Of a stretch of DNA of 64,000 nucleotides, positions 1-7,361 are shown piece after piece (position 1 is the first letter of the stretch; every line of letters begins with the position of its first letter). The position numbers and the translations under genes are program-made. Origin of the DNA: an uncultured Mucilaginibacter sp. (GTDB lineage: Bacteria > Bacteroidota > Bacteroidia > Sphingobacteriales > Sphingobacteriaceae); assembly GCF_913773635.1 (NCBI RefSeq), contig NZ_CAJYGQ010000013.1, positions 1-64,000 of the forward strand. The letters run 5' to 3'. The notes beneath the pieces are model-generated. The model was not told the DNA's origin and ran no database searches. It saw only the letters and a list, made by a program, of their open reading frames with translations.

Positions 1-697
1 CCTGTGCAGGAGTGCTTTGAGCTGATTGTTGTTGCATACCTGCAAAGATCACACCCTCGGTGTACGCATGGCCTTTGATGCTCATGCCGGTGGTGCCTTT
101 GGCTAGTGCTGATACCACTACCTGGTAACCTTGTGCACTTACTGATTTTTGTGCTGCTGCTAAAGTAAACGCGCTGTTTGCCTTGGCTACCATTTCGCTG
201 TACATGCCTTCATGCTGCATGTAAAAGCTATGGAAAGCTGTCTCTTTGTAAAAGCTCTCCAGTAATGAGGCGTAACGTTTAAAGTCTATCTTGTTTAAAT
301 CAATACGGTAGTCTGCTTTTAAACCAAAGCGGCCGTCTTTCATTTGGAAAGCATATAAACCCTCTACATAGCTTTTGGCTAAAGCAGGGTTACGGCTTAA
401 CTGCGCATTCAGTTGTTTAACACCTTTAGCATTTTTAAAAGCGCTGAACTTGTTTACTACCTCAGTGTAGTAAGCTGAGTTATGGTTAATGATGGTAGTA
501 TCGTTTTGTGCAAAATCGGTTAAAGCTAACATGGCATAACCTAATTCTACCGTTTCTGAGCTTTGGGCATATACTTTACCAGTGTTGGCTTTAGCATACT
601 TTGAGGTAAAGCGTGAGGCAACATTCTGGGTTTGGCAGCTGGTAAGGAAAGCAGCAGCTAAAAGGATGATGGCGGCGAAGGTAAAGTTAGTTTTCAT
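1..697 (-). CDS. Hypothetical lipoprotein, 3' end cut by window edge
   Basis: The gene reads leftwards from an ATG at 695-697 and runs off the window start, so only about 232 N-terminal residues are visible. The first 21 residues form a lipoprotein signal: basic MKTNF, an Ala/Leu/Ile core, and lipobox LTSC with Cys21. The mature part is helix-rich with no catalytic motif I recognise. It resembles Bacteroidota envelope proteins of unknown function. A DUF4932-type assignment is possible but I cannot confirm it from the N-terminal half. The frame is open throughout. The product is probably anchored in the outer membrane or periplasm; its function is unknown. Confidence 0.75.
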   Translation of the reverse strand, partial: MKTNFTFAAIILLAAAFLTSCQTQNVASRFTSKYAKANTGKVYAQSSETVELGYAMLALTDFAQNDTTIINHNSAYYTEVVNKFSAFKNAKGVKQLNAQLSRNPALAKSYVEGLYAFQMKDGRFGLKADYRIDLNKIDFKRYASLLESFYKETAFHSFYMQHEGMYSEMVAKANSAFTLAAAQKSVSAQGYQVVVSALAKGTTGMSIKGHAYTEGVIFAGMQQQSAQSTPAQ

Positions 698-931
698 ATC
701 AATCAGGGGAAAAGGGTGTGTTCTTATTTTGTTGTTGTTGTTTGATAAGTAATAGGCAACTGCTGTACCAGCAGCCGCTCAAAAACAGCAAACGAAGCAA
801 AAACGGCCTTAACGCATATAAAAACGTATGTTTCATATTTTGCCAAAAGCATTAAGCAAGCCGCACAGCGATTAACCTGTGGTTAAGTTTTCCCCAACTT
901 TACTCAACTGCTGGGGAAATTATGATCCCAA

Positions 932-1258
932 TTAATGTGACGCTGACTTGAGTCCTATAACTGAACCAATAAGCGTGACTAAAAAGAATACACGCCAAAA
1001 GTTCACCGGTTCTTTAAAAACGATAATACCAACTAAAACAGTTCCTACAGCACCAATACCAGTCCATACAGCATATGCAGTACCTATCGGCAGGGTTTGT
1101 ATAGCCTTCATAAGTAATGACATGCTAAGCAGCAATGTAATGCCAAAAGCAGTATACCATACATACACTTCATTACCTGATGCATCTTTGGCTTTCCCCA
1201 GGCAAAAGGCAAACACGGCTTCCATTATACCTGCAATAACTAATAGTATCCAATTCAT
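932..1258 (-). CDS. sugE: SMR-family exporter, SugE/Gdx type
   Basis: This is a 108-residue small multidrug resistance protein with four hydrophobic segments. The start is the Met of MNWILLVIAG; an upstream in-frame extension adds 11 residues not usual for the family. Glu13, the conserved proton/substrate-coupling carboxylate of SMR pumps, is present. The segment TAYAVWTGIGAVGT is typical of the SugE/Gdx branch (guanidinium exporters) rather than EmrE (drug exporters). The gene follows a Crp/Fnr regulator by 56 nt on the same strand, so the two are probably co-transcribed. I see no guanidine riboswitch upstream. The family is clear; the substrate is inferred. Confidence 0.85.
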   Translation of the reverse strand: MNWILLVIAGIMEAVFAFCLGKAKDASGNEVYVWYTAFGITLLLSMSLLMKAIQTLPIGTAYAVWTGIGAVGTVLVGIIVFKEPVNFWRVFFLVTLIGSVIGLKSASH

Positions 1259-1314
1259 ACAGGCAAAAATCTGCATAAATACATTAAGCAATTTTTACAT
1301 TTGTTAAAAACCGA

Positions 1315-1875
1315 TCATCTGCCAGCACGGATGCGGCTGAGGCTAACCTGACTTATGCCTAAATAGGATGCTATGTAACCCAGCGGCACCCGTTGAACTA
1401 ATTGCCTGTTGTGTTTCAACAATTCGTCATAGCGCTGCGCAGCACTTAAAAACTGCATGCTAATAAGGCGTTGTTCGGTTCGCAAATACTCTAACTCAAC
1501 AAATTTACGTCCCCAGTTTGCAATGTGAATATCCTCATCATACAACATCTTAAGCTTACGGCTATCTATTTTATACAAAGTACAATCTTCCAACAGGTCG
1601 ATATTCTCATAACTAGCTTCCTGATTTATATATGTTTTTATAGATATAGCGGTATCACCTTCAGTGCCGAACCAAAAAGTTATTTCACTATCGCCCCTGT
1701 AAGTGTAAGCCCGCACAATGCCTTGCTTAATAAAAAACAGGTTATGATTTGGTCGCTCTTTGTTAATGAGTAGGAGTCCTTTAGGCAGCGTAACTTCCTC
1801 GGCAATCAGATTTAGTTTTGAAAGCGCTTGTTGCGGTAAAGGATAGATGCTGTTTATTATTTGACTTAGCTCCAA
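1315..1875 (-). CDS. Crp/Fnr-family transcriptional regulator
   Basis: A 186-residue protein with an N-terminal cyclic-nucleotide-binding-like beta barrel (about 20-120; segment LLINKERPNHNLFFIKQGIVR) and a C-terminal helix-turn-helix at about 162-184 (VPLGYIASYLGISQVSLSRI). It is shorter than enteric Crp, as is usual for the many Bacteroidota paralogues. It lacks an obvious Fnr-type cysteine cluster. It lies directly upstream of the SugE-type exporter, which it may control along with itself. A TAATTTTG element at 1911-1918 on the minus strand is a plausible -7 promoter box, 35 nt before the ATG. Ligand and targets are unknown. Confidence 0.88.
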   Translation of the reverse strand: MELSQIINSIYPLPQQALSKLNLIAEEVTLPKGLLLINKERPNHNLFFIKQGIVRAYTYRGDSEITFWFGTEGDTAISIKTYINQEASYENIDLLEDCTLYKIDSRKLKMLYDEDIHIANWGRKFVELEYLRTEQRLISMQFLSAAQRYDELLKHNRQLVQRVPLGYIASYLGISQVSLSRIRAGR

Positions 1876-1910
1876 AATATGTTTATGCTAGTTACAGAGG
1901 CAAAATTACT

Positions 1911-1918
1911 TTACAAAA
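1911..1918 (-). promoter_or_regulatory. -7 promoter element for crp-sugE unit
   Basis: On the minus strand this reads TAATTTTG, matching the Bacteroidota -7 consensus TAnnTTTG, 35 nt upstream of the Crp/Fnr start. No clear -33 TTG at the standard distance was found. Confidence 0.45.
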
Positions 1919-1932
1919 TATGATAAATAAAA

Positions 1933-1961
1933 AAAGCCTCCCGGTATTAATGGAAGGCTTT
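1933..1961 (-). terminator. Rho-independent terminator after the protease gene
   Basis: An imperfect hairpin with arms AAAGCCTCC and GGAAGGCTTT (one bulged base). On the minus strand it is followed by a run of seven T, so it terminates the protease gene that ends at 1981. Confidence 0.75.
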
Positions 1962-1980
1962 AAAAAATTTGCTGTCAATA

Positions 1981-3099
1981 TCAATTATAAACTTTAACCA
2001 TAAACACATAGCTTTCCAGCTTTTTAATTTGCTGGGTACGGCTTAAACCAGCCAAAGCGCTTTTAGCAGCTTTATTAGGTTTTAATGCAATTACATTTTG
2101 TGTAGAGTCAGTTGATACATTTTGGGCTGCCTTGAATATGTATGACGATTTTACCGCAAACGCAGCACTCTCGGTACGGGTTTGCTTACCGCTTATAATA
2201 CCTATAACGTTGCCTTTAGTATCTAACAGCGGACCGCCACTAATACCGGCATATACAGGCAATGAAACCTGGTAAGCAGCAGTATCACCTTCTAAGCCAG
2301 TAGCCGAACTGATATAGCCTTTAGCATAATATGGATCGTCGCGCGGGAAACCTAAAGTAATTACCTCCTCGCCCACATCAAGCTTGGTACGCTTAAAATT
2401 GTATGGTAGCTTATCTAAACCAGTAAATTCTTTATCATCAATTTTGATAATTGCGATATCACGGGTTGGCTCGGTGTATATTAATTTGGCATGGTATGAT
2501 TCACCCAAAGCATTTTGAACGTATAGTGAATCAGCATTGTTAACAACGTGGAATGCTGTAACAATGTACCCGCTTTGTGTAAGTGCGAAGCCAGATCCGC
2601 CTGTTGTGCCCGGATTAGTTACACGATGGCCGGGTTTTAGGCTGTTTAGTAATGCCTGGTTAGTGCGTTGCGCGTTTTCGGCAGTACGACGTACGCTCTC
2701 AATTTTACGGCTAAGTGCTGTATAGTTAGATGCTGTAGTTTTATTAAACCTGCCGGTGAAATACAAGGTGCTTAAAATAGCAAATACCGCAATTGATGCA
2801 GCTACAGATATTTTGGAGTGATGATTACGCCACAACCTTACAATAAGAGTTGGATGCACAGTAAGCTCCTGCACAAGTGTATCAACGTCAATTTCCTGAT
2901 GAATTGCATTCAAACGCTTCTCCAGCTCAACGCGCTCGCCATACTGCTTAATTAAACCGGTGAAACGGGCATGCTCAGTAATGCGGCTGTCAACAGCTGC
3001 ATTTTCTTTCCTAAGCGCTTCAAAACGCTCCTTTTCCTCGTTGCTGAGGTCACCTGCAAGGTAGCGTTCAATTAGTTCGGTTAATTGTAAATCACTCAT
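1981..3099 (-). CDS. Membrane-anchored trypsin-like serine protease with anti-sigma-like N-terminus
   Basis: A 372-residue protein in three parts. Residues 1-95 are cytoplasmic and helical, with the ERYLAGDLSNEEKERFEAL pattern common at the N-terminus of Bacteroidota anti-sigma factors. Residues about 97-115 are a single membrane segment. Residues about 165-330 are a trypsin/HtrA-type protease domain. The triad is visible: His184 in TAFHVV, Asp214 in RDIAII, Ser287 in GISGGP. There is no PDZ domain. I chose the ATG at 3097-3099; an upstream GTG would overlap the sigma gene. The ECF sigma gene ends 10 nt upstream, so the pair is an operon. I infer that the cytoplasmic part binds the sigma factor while the periplasmic protease senses or processes something. 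A plain degradative protease is the alternative. Confidence 0.85.
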   Translation of the reverse strand: MSDLQLTELIERYLAGDLSNEEKERFEALRKENAAVDSRITEHARFTGLIKQYGERVELEKRLNAIHQEIDVDTLVQELTVHPTLIVRLWRNHHSKISVAASIAVFAILSTLYFTGRFNKTTASNYTALSRKIESVRRTAENAQRTNQALLNSLKPGHRVTNPGTTGGSGFALTQSGYIVTAFHVVNNADSLYVQNALGESYHAKLIYTEPTRDIAIIKIDDKEFTGLDKLPYNFKRTKLDVGEEVITLGFPRDDPYYAKGYISSATGLEGDTAAYQVSLPVYAGISGGPLLDTKGNVIGIISGKQTRTESAAFAVKSSYIFKAAQNVSTDSTQNVIALKPNKAAKSALAGLSRTQQIKKLESYVFMVKVYN

Positions 3100-3109
3100 G
3101 GCTCTGTAC

Positions 3110-3691
3110 TTATTGATCACGTTGCTCCTGCTGAAAAAACAACTTTTTCAGGCGTTGCAAACACTTATATTTTTGAGTTTTGGCATTATCGGCGTTGGTG
3201 TAACCAAAGCGCTCACAAATCTCCTGCATGGAAAGGTCGTGAATATAAAAGTCTTCAATAATGGTTTTACAAGGCTCACCTAATTGCTTAAGCGCTCCTT
3301 CCATTTTAGTAAACTGTATATCACGTTCTGAATGCAAATCAGCTTCGTCTTCAACCGGCAAATGGTCCTGAAAATCTTTTACATCTCCGCCGTACCTGCT
3401 CATCTGGCTTAATCTTTTAAGCCACAGCTTACGGCAAACTGAGTATAAAAAAGTTTTCAGTTTACTGCTCAACTCAAAGTTTCCGCTTTTAACCTTATTA
3501 TAAAGAACTATAATGGCCTCCTGGTAAACGTCTTTAGCGTCATCAGCAGTTCCATTGTTATTTATGATAAGTTGCAACACCATCGGAAAATATGCTACGT
3601 AAACACGTTTAAGTATATTTTCGGAGTTATTCAGTATCCCGAATACTACCTCGCTGTCTGTTGGTGCCGAACTATTCAATGCTTTACTCAC
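3110..3691 (-). CDS. ECF-type RNA polymerase sigma factor
   Basis: A 193-residue sigma-70 family protein. Region 2 spans about 40-100 (DDAKDVYQEAIIVLYNKV, then LKTFLYSVCRKLW). Region 4 spans about 130-185, ending in a helix-turn-helix (SMQEICERFGYTNADNAKTQ). The length and absence of regions 1 and 3 place it in the ECF group. The start is a GTG at 3689-3691; I see no in-frame ATG near it. It is followed at once by the membrane protease with the anti-sigma-like N-terminus, the usual arrangement for a sigma factor and its inhibitor. The promoter set it controls is unknown; the lipoprotein cluster starting at 3810 is transcribed divergently from it. Confidence 0.92.
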   Translation of the reverse strand: MSKALNSSAPTDSEVVFGILNNSENILKRVYVAYFPMVLQLIINNNGTADDAKDVYQEAIIVLYNKVKSGNFELSSKLKTFLYSVCRKLWLKRLSQMSRYGGDVKDFQDHLPVEDEADLHSERDIQFTKMEGALKQLGEPCKTIIEDFYIHDLSMQEICERFGYTNADNAKTQKYKCLQRLKKLFFQQEQRDQ

Positions 3692-3809
3692 TATTAATAC
3701 AATTTATGCGAAAATGTAACCCATTATTCAGATAAAAAAATTTAAAACAAATAAGTTACCCCACCACTTTCATGTAAGCAATCATTTGTAATCGCAAACT
3801 AAATCAAAT

Positions 3810-3998
3810 ATGAAAAACGTAATCAAAGCAGTAATGCTCATGTGCCTTGTTGGCAGCCTTGCCTCATGTTACGGTGGTTCGCCTGATGGCAAAACCGATT
3901 CCGTAGCCAACCATGATAACCATGAAGCTGGTGGCGCCACTACGGTTGATACCTTACCTAAAACGATTGATACTGCAAAAGCTGATTCAGCCAGATAG
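3810..3998 (+). CDS. Small D/T-rich lipoprotein
   Basis: A 62-residue protein with a lipoprotein signal (MKN, hydrophobic core, lipobox LASC, Cys20). The mature part of about 42 residues is low complexity, rich in Asp, Thr, Ala and Ser, and ends in DTAKADSAR. No globular domain is apparent. It is the first of a run of small lipoproteins with the same design. It starts about 120 bp from the divergent ECF sigma factor gene. Envelope stress or cell-wall spacing roles are conceivable, but nothing in the sequence proves one. Confidence 0.75.
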   Translation: MKNVIKAVMLMCLVGSLASCYGGSPDGKTDSVANHDNHEAGGATTVDTLPKTIDTAKADSAR

Positions 3999-4090
3999 TA
4001 TTTTTCTTTTCTATCCGGTATCACTTATCGATGTGTTTATCGCATCAACATTTTGAATTAATCGCTAACACAAACATTATATTAATCACA

Positions 4091-4363
4091 ATGAAAAAAC
4101 AAATTATGGCAGCGCTTTGCACACTGGCTACCGCCGGATTGTTAACGGCCTGCAACAGTAATGCTAAAAATGATAACCAGGATTCACTAATGGTTGATTC
4201 ATCATCTCAAACCAGTGTTGATACAACTTACAAAGTTGACACTGCGCAAGCTGATACCGCAATGACCGATAGCACCGGAATGACCCCTGCGACCGCTGAT
4301 ACTGTTTCAAAAACAGTTACAAAGAAGACTGTTGTAAAAAAATCAGTTACACAAAAGCAATAA
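4091..4363 (+). CDS. Small D/T-rich lipoprotein
   Basis: A 90-residue protein starting at MKKQIMAAL; an upstream in-frame start would place 20 residues before the signal and is rejected. The signal ends with lipobox LTAC. The mature region repeats D-S/T-A units ([15 protein letters not shown]) and finishes with a basic, Thr/Val/Lys-rich tail ([14 protein letters not shown]). The basic tail after an acidic stretch sets it apart from its neighbours. No known domain is visible. It belongs to the lipoprotein cluster 3810-5147. Confidence 0.75.
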   Translation: MKKQIMAALCTLATAGLLTACNSNAKNDNQDSLMVDSSSQTSVDTTYKVDTAQADTAMTDSTGMTPATADTVSKTVTKKTVVKKSVTQKQ

Positions 4364-4484
4364 TTTTTACCTGATTTTCAACTAGTTGTAATCTTTTTTA
4401 ATTTTTTTTCAAAGTAGCGGGTTACCTTTTGCCTATTACAGGTATTAAAGAGAAACTATTAATCACTTATTAAAAGAAATTAAA

Positions 4485-4697
4485 ATGAAAAACGCATTCA
4501 AATTTGGCTTTTTAGCTTTAGCTATCTCTGTTTCTATGGTTGCTTGTAAAGGTAACGGTTCTGGTTCAGCTTCTGATTCAGCTGCTACCGATTCAGCTGC
4601 TATGGTTGATTCAGCTGCTACTAAAGTTGATACTGCTGCTGTTGTTGATTCAGCTGCTACTGATTCAGTTAAAGCTGATACTACTCACAAAATGTAA
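4485..4697 (+). CDS. Small DSAAT-repeat lipoprotein
   Basis: A 70-residue protein with a lipoprotein signal (lipobox MVAC, Cys21) followed by almost nothing but DSAA/DTAA units. The repeat is visible in DNA as well: the 13-mer GATTCAGCTGCTA occurs at 4575, 4590, 4608 and 4647. This suggests recent growth of the coding repeat by slippage or unequal exchange. The next 40 nt hold a strong terminator. The function is unknown; the mature chain is likely disordered and acidic. Confidence 0.8.
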   Translation: MKNAFKFGFLALAISVSMVACKGNGSGSASDSAATDSAAMVDSAATKVDTAAVVDSAATDSVKADTTHKM

Positions 4698-4716
4698 TAT
4701 CTGCTTAAAAGCAAAT

Positions 4717-4750
4717 AAAAAAACCTCACGGCTTTCCGTGAGGTTTTTTT
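4717..4750 (+). terminator. Strong hairpin terminator
   Basis: Perfect 15-bp arms (AAAAAAACCTCACGG and its complement) around a 4-nt loop, ending in T7. It closes the plus-strand lipoprotein group. Confidence 0.92.
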
Positions 4751-4775
4751 ATTTATATAACCTTTAGCACATAAA

Positions 4776-4818
4776 AAAGCCGCTATATTCTACGCTTGAT
4801 GCGTTATATAGCGGCTTT
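4776..4818 (-). terminator. Hairpin terminator for the minus-strand lipoprotein
   Basis: Perfect 13-bp arms AAAGCCGCTATAT and its complement, with a T-run on the minus strand just after the stem. It lies 17 nt beyond the stop of the 4836-5147 gene. Confidence 0.85.
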
Positions 4819-4835
4819 AATATTTTTTGAGATGC

Positions 4836-5147
4836 TTACTTCTTGGTAGAATCGGCTTTTGCGGCAGTATCTGCAGCTGCAACCGGTGCTGCAGTTGCGG
4901 TTGGTGCGGCCATTGTTTTACGTGCACTTGGTGTACCTTTAGGCATAGTTATACCGCCAGATCCGGTATAATCAAGCAAGCTTGCACCGCCAATTGAAGT
5001 TTCAGTTTTAGAGGTATCGCGGTTTGATGGTACATCGTGGTTATTGATTACCGAATCGGCACCACCTGTACTTCCTGCGCCGCTGCTGCATGATTGTAAA
5101 GCCGAAACGCTTCCGGCAAGCATCAAAAGTAAAATAGCTTTTTTCAT
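4836..5147 (-). CDS. Small Ala/Thr-rich lipoprotein
   Basis: A 103-residue protein with a lipoprotein signal ending in lipobox LQSC (Cys20). The mature chain is Gly/Ser-rich, then Ala/Pro/Thr-rich, and ends AADTAAKADSTKK, the same D-T-A-K-A-D-S style as the plus-strand lipoproteins opposite. No domain is recognised. It is convergent with the DSAAT gene, with separate terminators between them. It is likely a diverged member of the same local family. Confidence 0.75.
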   Translation of the reverse strand: MKKAILLLMLAGSVSALQSCSSGAGSTGGADSVINNHDVPSNRDTSKTETSIGGASLLDYTGSGGITMPKGTPSARKTMAAPTATAAPVAAADTAAKADSTKK

Positions 5148-5256
5148 TAATATGCTTATTGATGATATGTAAACAGCTAAAAAGCTGCTGGTTGTTTTCC
5201 GAGGGCCAATATACGAATAACGCGTTGTTGATAAAGCCTTAAATTGAAACTAAAAC

Positions 5257-5288
5257 AAAAGGCCGTGCCTTAACTATGGCACGACCTC
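5257..5288 (-). terminator. Hairpin terminator for the PA2169-type gene
   Basis: Arms GGCCGTGCC (5261-5269) and GGCACGACC (5278-5286) with one mismatch; on the minus strand a T-rich run follows. It sits about 20 nt past the stop at 5310. Confidence 0.75.
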
Positions 5289-5309
5289 AATTGAGATTAA
5301 ACAAATATT

Positions 5310-5774
5310 TTATGACTCAGCACGTGCCGCGTCACGCAGTGCTTTTACCTGATCGTGAGCCGCTTTAAGCCTTATTTCCTGCTCGGTAAGCATATCAATA
5401 ATATACGCAGGCAGGTTTTCATCATTAAGCGCGGTACGATAAGCCTTTTGAGCTGCATCTTCGCCGTACTCGCACTCTTCCAATACAGATTTTACGCTAT
5501 GACCGGTAAAAAATGCTTTTACGCTCATCCATCCCCTGTAAATATCACCTGCTGATGAGGTAGTATTTTCAATATCTTTAGCATAGGTTTGCACCTCTGT
5601 TGCCAACGCTAATTTATATTGATGGCTGTCAGCTATGTAGCTGGTAAAAAGCTGGCGCAGCTCACTTTCCTCTTCAGGCGTGTCTTTAATTGCGCGCTCA
5701 TAGCCCGCAATTCTATCATTATGAATTTTGACCAAATCGTTCAAAATTTCTACAGTTTGCTCTGTATATTCCAT
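5310..5774 (-). CDS. PA2169-type four-helix-bundle protein (DUF2383)
   Basis: A 154-residue all-helical, ferritin-like protein without signal peptide. The N-terminal segment EILNDLVKIHNDRIAGYERA and the later TGHSVKSVLEECEYGEDAAQKAY are characteristic of the PA2169/DUF2383 family, often found near stress and envelope genes in Gram-negative bacteria. No di-iron ligand set is evident, so an enzymatic role is not suggested. It lies among small lipoproteins, downstream of the 5832-5999 gene on the same strand. Its molecular function in the family is undetermined. Confidence 0.82.
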   Translation of the reverse strand: MEYTEQTVEILNDLVKIHNDRIAGYERAIKDTPEEESELRQLFTSYIADSHQYKLALATEVQTYAKDIENTTSSAGDIYRGWMSVKAFFTGHSVKSVLEECEYGEDAAQKAYRTALNDENLPAYIIDMLTEQEIRLKAAHDQVKALRDAARAES

Positions 5775-5831
5775 TACCTTTATAGTTTAGTTTATAACAT
5801 TTAATGTAAGAATCATTTAAGAGTTAGCGGA

Positions 5832-5999
5832 TTAACCTCTGCCTCTGAAAGATGAAACTATCCACCAAATAATACCAATTACTAAAAGAACGCCAATAAT
5901 GCCAACGTAAGCGCCTGCTTTAAATATACCTGCTATTGCATCGCAACTGCTTAAAGTAAGCACTAAAGCTGTTAGCGTTAATAAACTTAATTTTTTCAT
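5832..5999 (-). CDS. 55-residue lipoprotein-like membrane peptide
   Basis: A short gene starting with ATG at 5997-5999 and ending with TAA at 5832-5834. The N-terminus MKKLSLLTLTALVLTLSSC is a lipoprotein signal with Cys19. After a short Ala/Gly segment comes a second hydrophobic stretch (VGIIGVLLVIGIIWWIV) and a basic tail SSFRGRG. The peptide is thus likely lipidated and also membrane-spanning. It is bounded upstream by a 23-bp perfect hairpin and lies 57 nt before the PA2169-type gene, with which it may be transcribed. Intact signal, lipobox and stop argue that it is real. Confidence 0.7.
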   Translation of the reverse strand: MKKLSLLTLTALVLTLSSCDAIAGIFKAGAYVGIIGVLLVIGIIWWIVSSFRGRG

Positions 6000-6023
6000 A
6001 GTGAATGTTTTTAAATGTAGATG

Positions 6024-6076
6024 CTTATAAAATAATAAACCCGCAACTTTTGTTTGCGGGTTTATTATTTTATAAG
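6024..6076 (-). terminator. Very strong bidirectional hairpin terminator
   Basis: Perfect 23-bp arms (6024-6046 and 6054-6076) with a 7-nt loop; the GC core CCCGCAA is flanked by A/T-rich stretches, so either strand ends in a T-rich tail. It lies just past the stop of the esterase gene at 6094. Confidence 0.9.
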
Positions 6077-6093
6077 TTTTAAACCTAATTAGA

Positions 6094-7266
6094 CTACTTT
6101 TTGAATGCCGATTTTAATTGACCGGCAGCATAACTCATCGCATCTTTAGCTTCGGGCACTAACGCACCCATTCCAAAAAATTCGTGCGTTACGCCGTTGT
6201 ATACTTTTCTTTCAACGGTAACCCCAGCATCTTTTAGCTTCTTCTCAAGCATTTCACCGTCACTGGCTAACGGGTCAAGCTCGGCATTGATGATGGTAAA
6301 CGCAGGCAAACCTTTTAGGTTGGCAGCTACCAGGTTCAAACGCGGATCCTTAGCTTCGCTCATGGAATTGGTATACTGCTTGGTAAACCACATCATCATT
6401 GGCTTATCCAACGGCTTTGCATCGGCATATTTTGTATATGACTGGCTGTTCATATCTGCACTGGCAATTGGATACACGCTCAATACATGAACCGGTGCCT
6501 GAACGCCTTTATCACGCGCCATAATAGCCATATTTGCTGCCAGGTTACCACCAGCGCTTTCGCCCGCAACAGCAATCATTTTAGGGTCGCCTTTAATTGA
6601 AGCTGCATTTTTTACTACCCACTGGTAAGCATCAAACGAGTCATTATGCGCGATTGGAAATTTATGCTCAGGTGCCAAACGGTACGCAACCGAAACAACA
6701 ACAGCTCCAACCTGATCGCCCAGTGCCTTTGCTGATGCATCATAAACATCAAGGTTTGCAATTACATAACCCCCACCATGGTAATACACAATAACGGGGA
6801 ACGGACCGCTACCTCCTTGAGGTGTATAAATACGTGCATGCACGCTACCGCCTTTAACAGGTATTTCCTTGCCCATGGTATCAACCTTCATTAAAGGCAT
6901 TGCAATTTTATTTTCCTGCATTAAGGCCATAACTGCATCAGTTGGCGTATGATTTTTACGCGCTTCAACAGCAGTTAATTGCGGAATAGGTTTGTCGCCG
7001 TAGCTTTGCAGCTTTTCCAGCACAGCTTGCATCTGAGGCTGAATATCAGGCGCCCATGATGGTTTTGCACCCGTTGGCTTAACATTATCAACCGAACCGG
7101 TGGCCATGCTGTCGGTCTTGGTCTCGGTGGTTACCACCGTACTGTCTGTTTGCGTGCTGTTACCCGATGGGTTGCTGCATGAAGCAAAGCTTGTTGCAGC
7201 AAGAATGGCTAAAGCCGCCACACTATTGCACTTTTGTTTTTGTAAGCTGTTAATTAAAGATTTCAT
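6094..7266 (-). CDS. Exported alpha/beta-hydrolase (HSL-type esterase) lipoprotein
   Basis: A 390-residue protein. Residues 1-30 are a lipoprotein signal (lipobox FASC, Cys30), followed by a Ser/Thr/Asp-rich linker to about residue 60. The catalytic domain belongs to the hormone-sensitive-lipase branch: oxyanion motif HGGG at 163-166, nucleophile Ser237 in GESAG, acid Asp331 in AELDPL, and His361 in GVTHEF. It should hydrolyse short-chain esters at the cell envelope; the natural substrate is unknown. It is transcribed alone, with the 23-bp terminator directly after the stop. The linker resembles the D-S/T repeats of the small lipoproteins nearby. Confidence 0.92.
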   Translation of the reverse strand: MKSLINSLQKQKCNSVAALAILAATSFASCSNPSGNSTQTDSTVVTTETKTDSMATGSVDNVKPTGAKPSWAPDIQPQMQAVLEKLQSYGDKPIPQLTAVEARKNHTPTDAVMALMQENKIAMPLMKVDTMGKEIPVKGGSVHARIYTPQGGSGPFPVIVYYHGGGYVIANLDVYDASAKALGDQVGAVVVSVAYRLAPEHKFPIAHNDSFDAYQWVVKNAASIKGDPKMIAVAGESAGGNLAANMAIMARDKGVQAPVHVLSVYPIASADMNSQSYTKYADAKPLDKPMMMWFTKQYTNSMSEAKDPRLNLVAANLKGLPAFTIINAELDPLASDGEMLEKKLKDAGVTVERKVYNGVTHEFFGMGALVPEAKDAMSYAAGQLKSAFKK

Positions 7267-7361
7267 AAGTAAATGATAGATATTTACCTATTTAACTCAT
7301 TTTTAACCCATTTGTTGATTATAGCAACTCAAAAGAACATAAAATTGCAAACACAATAGTT

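Noticed and set aside
4540..4767. Leu-rich open frame overlapping the DSAAT lipoprotein
   Set aside because: It is the +1 frame of the repeat gene and reads through its terminator; Leu repeats come from the shifted GCT/GAT codons.
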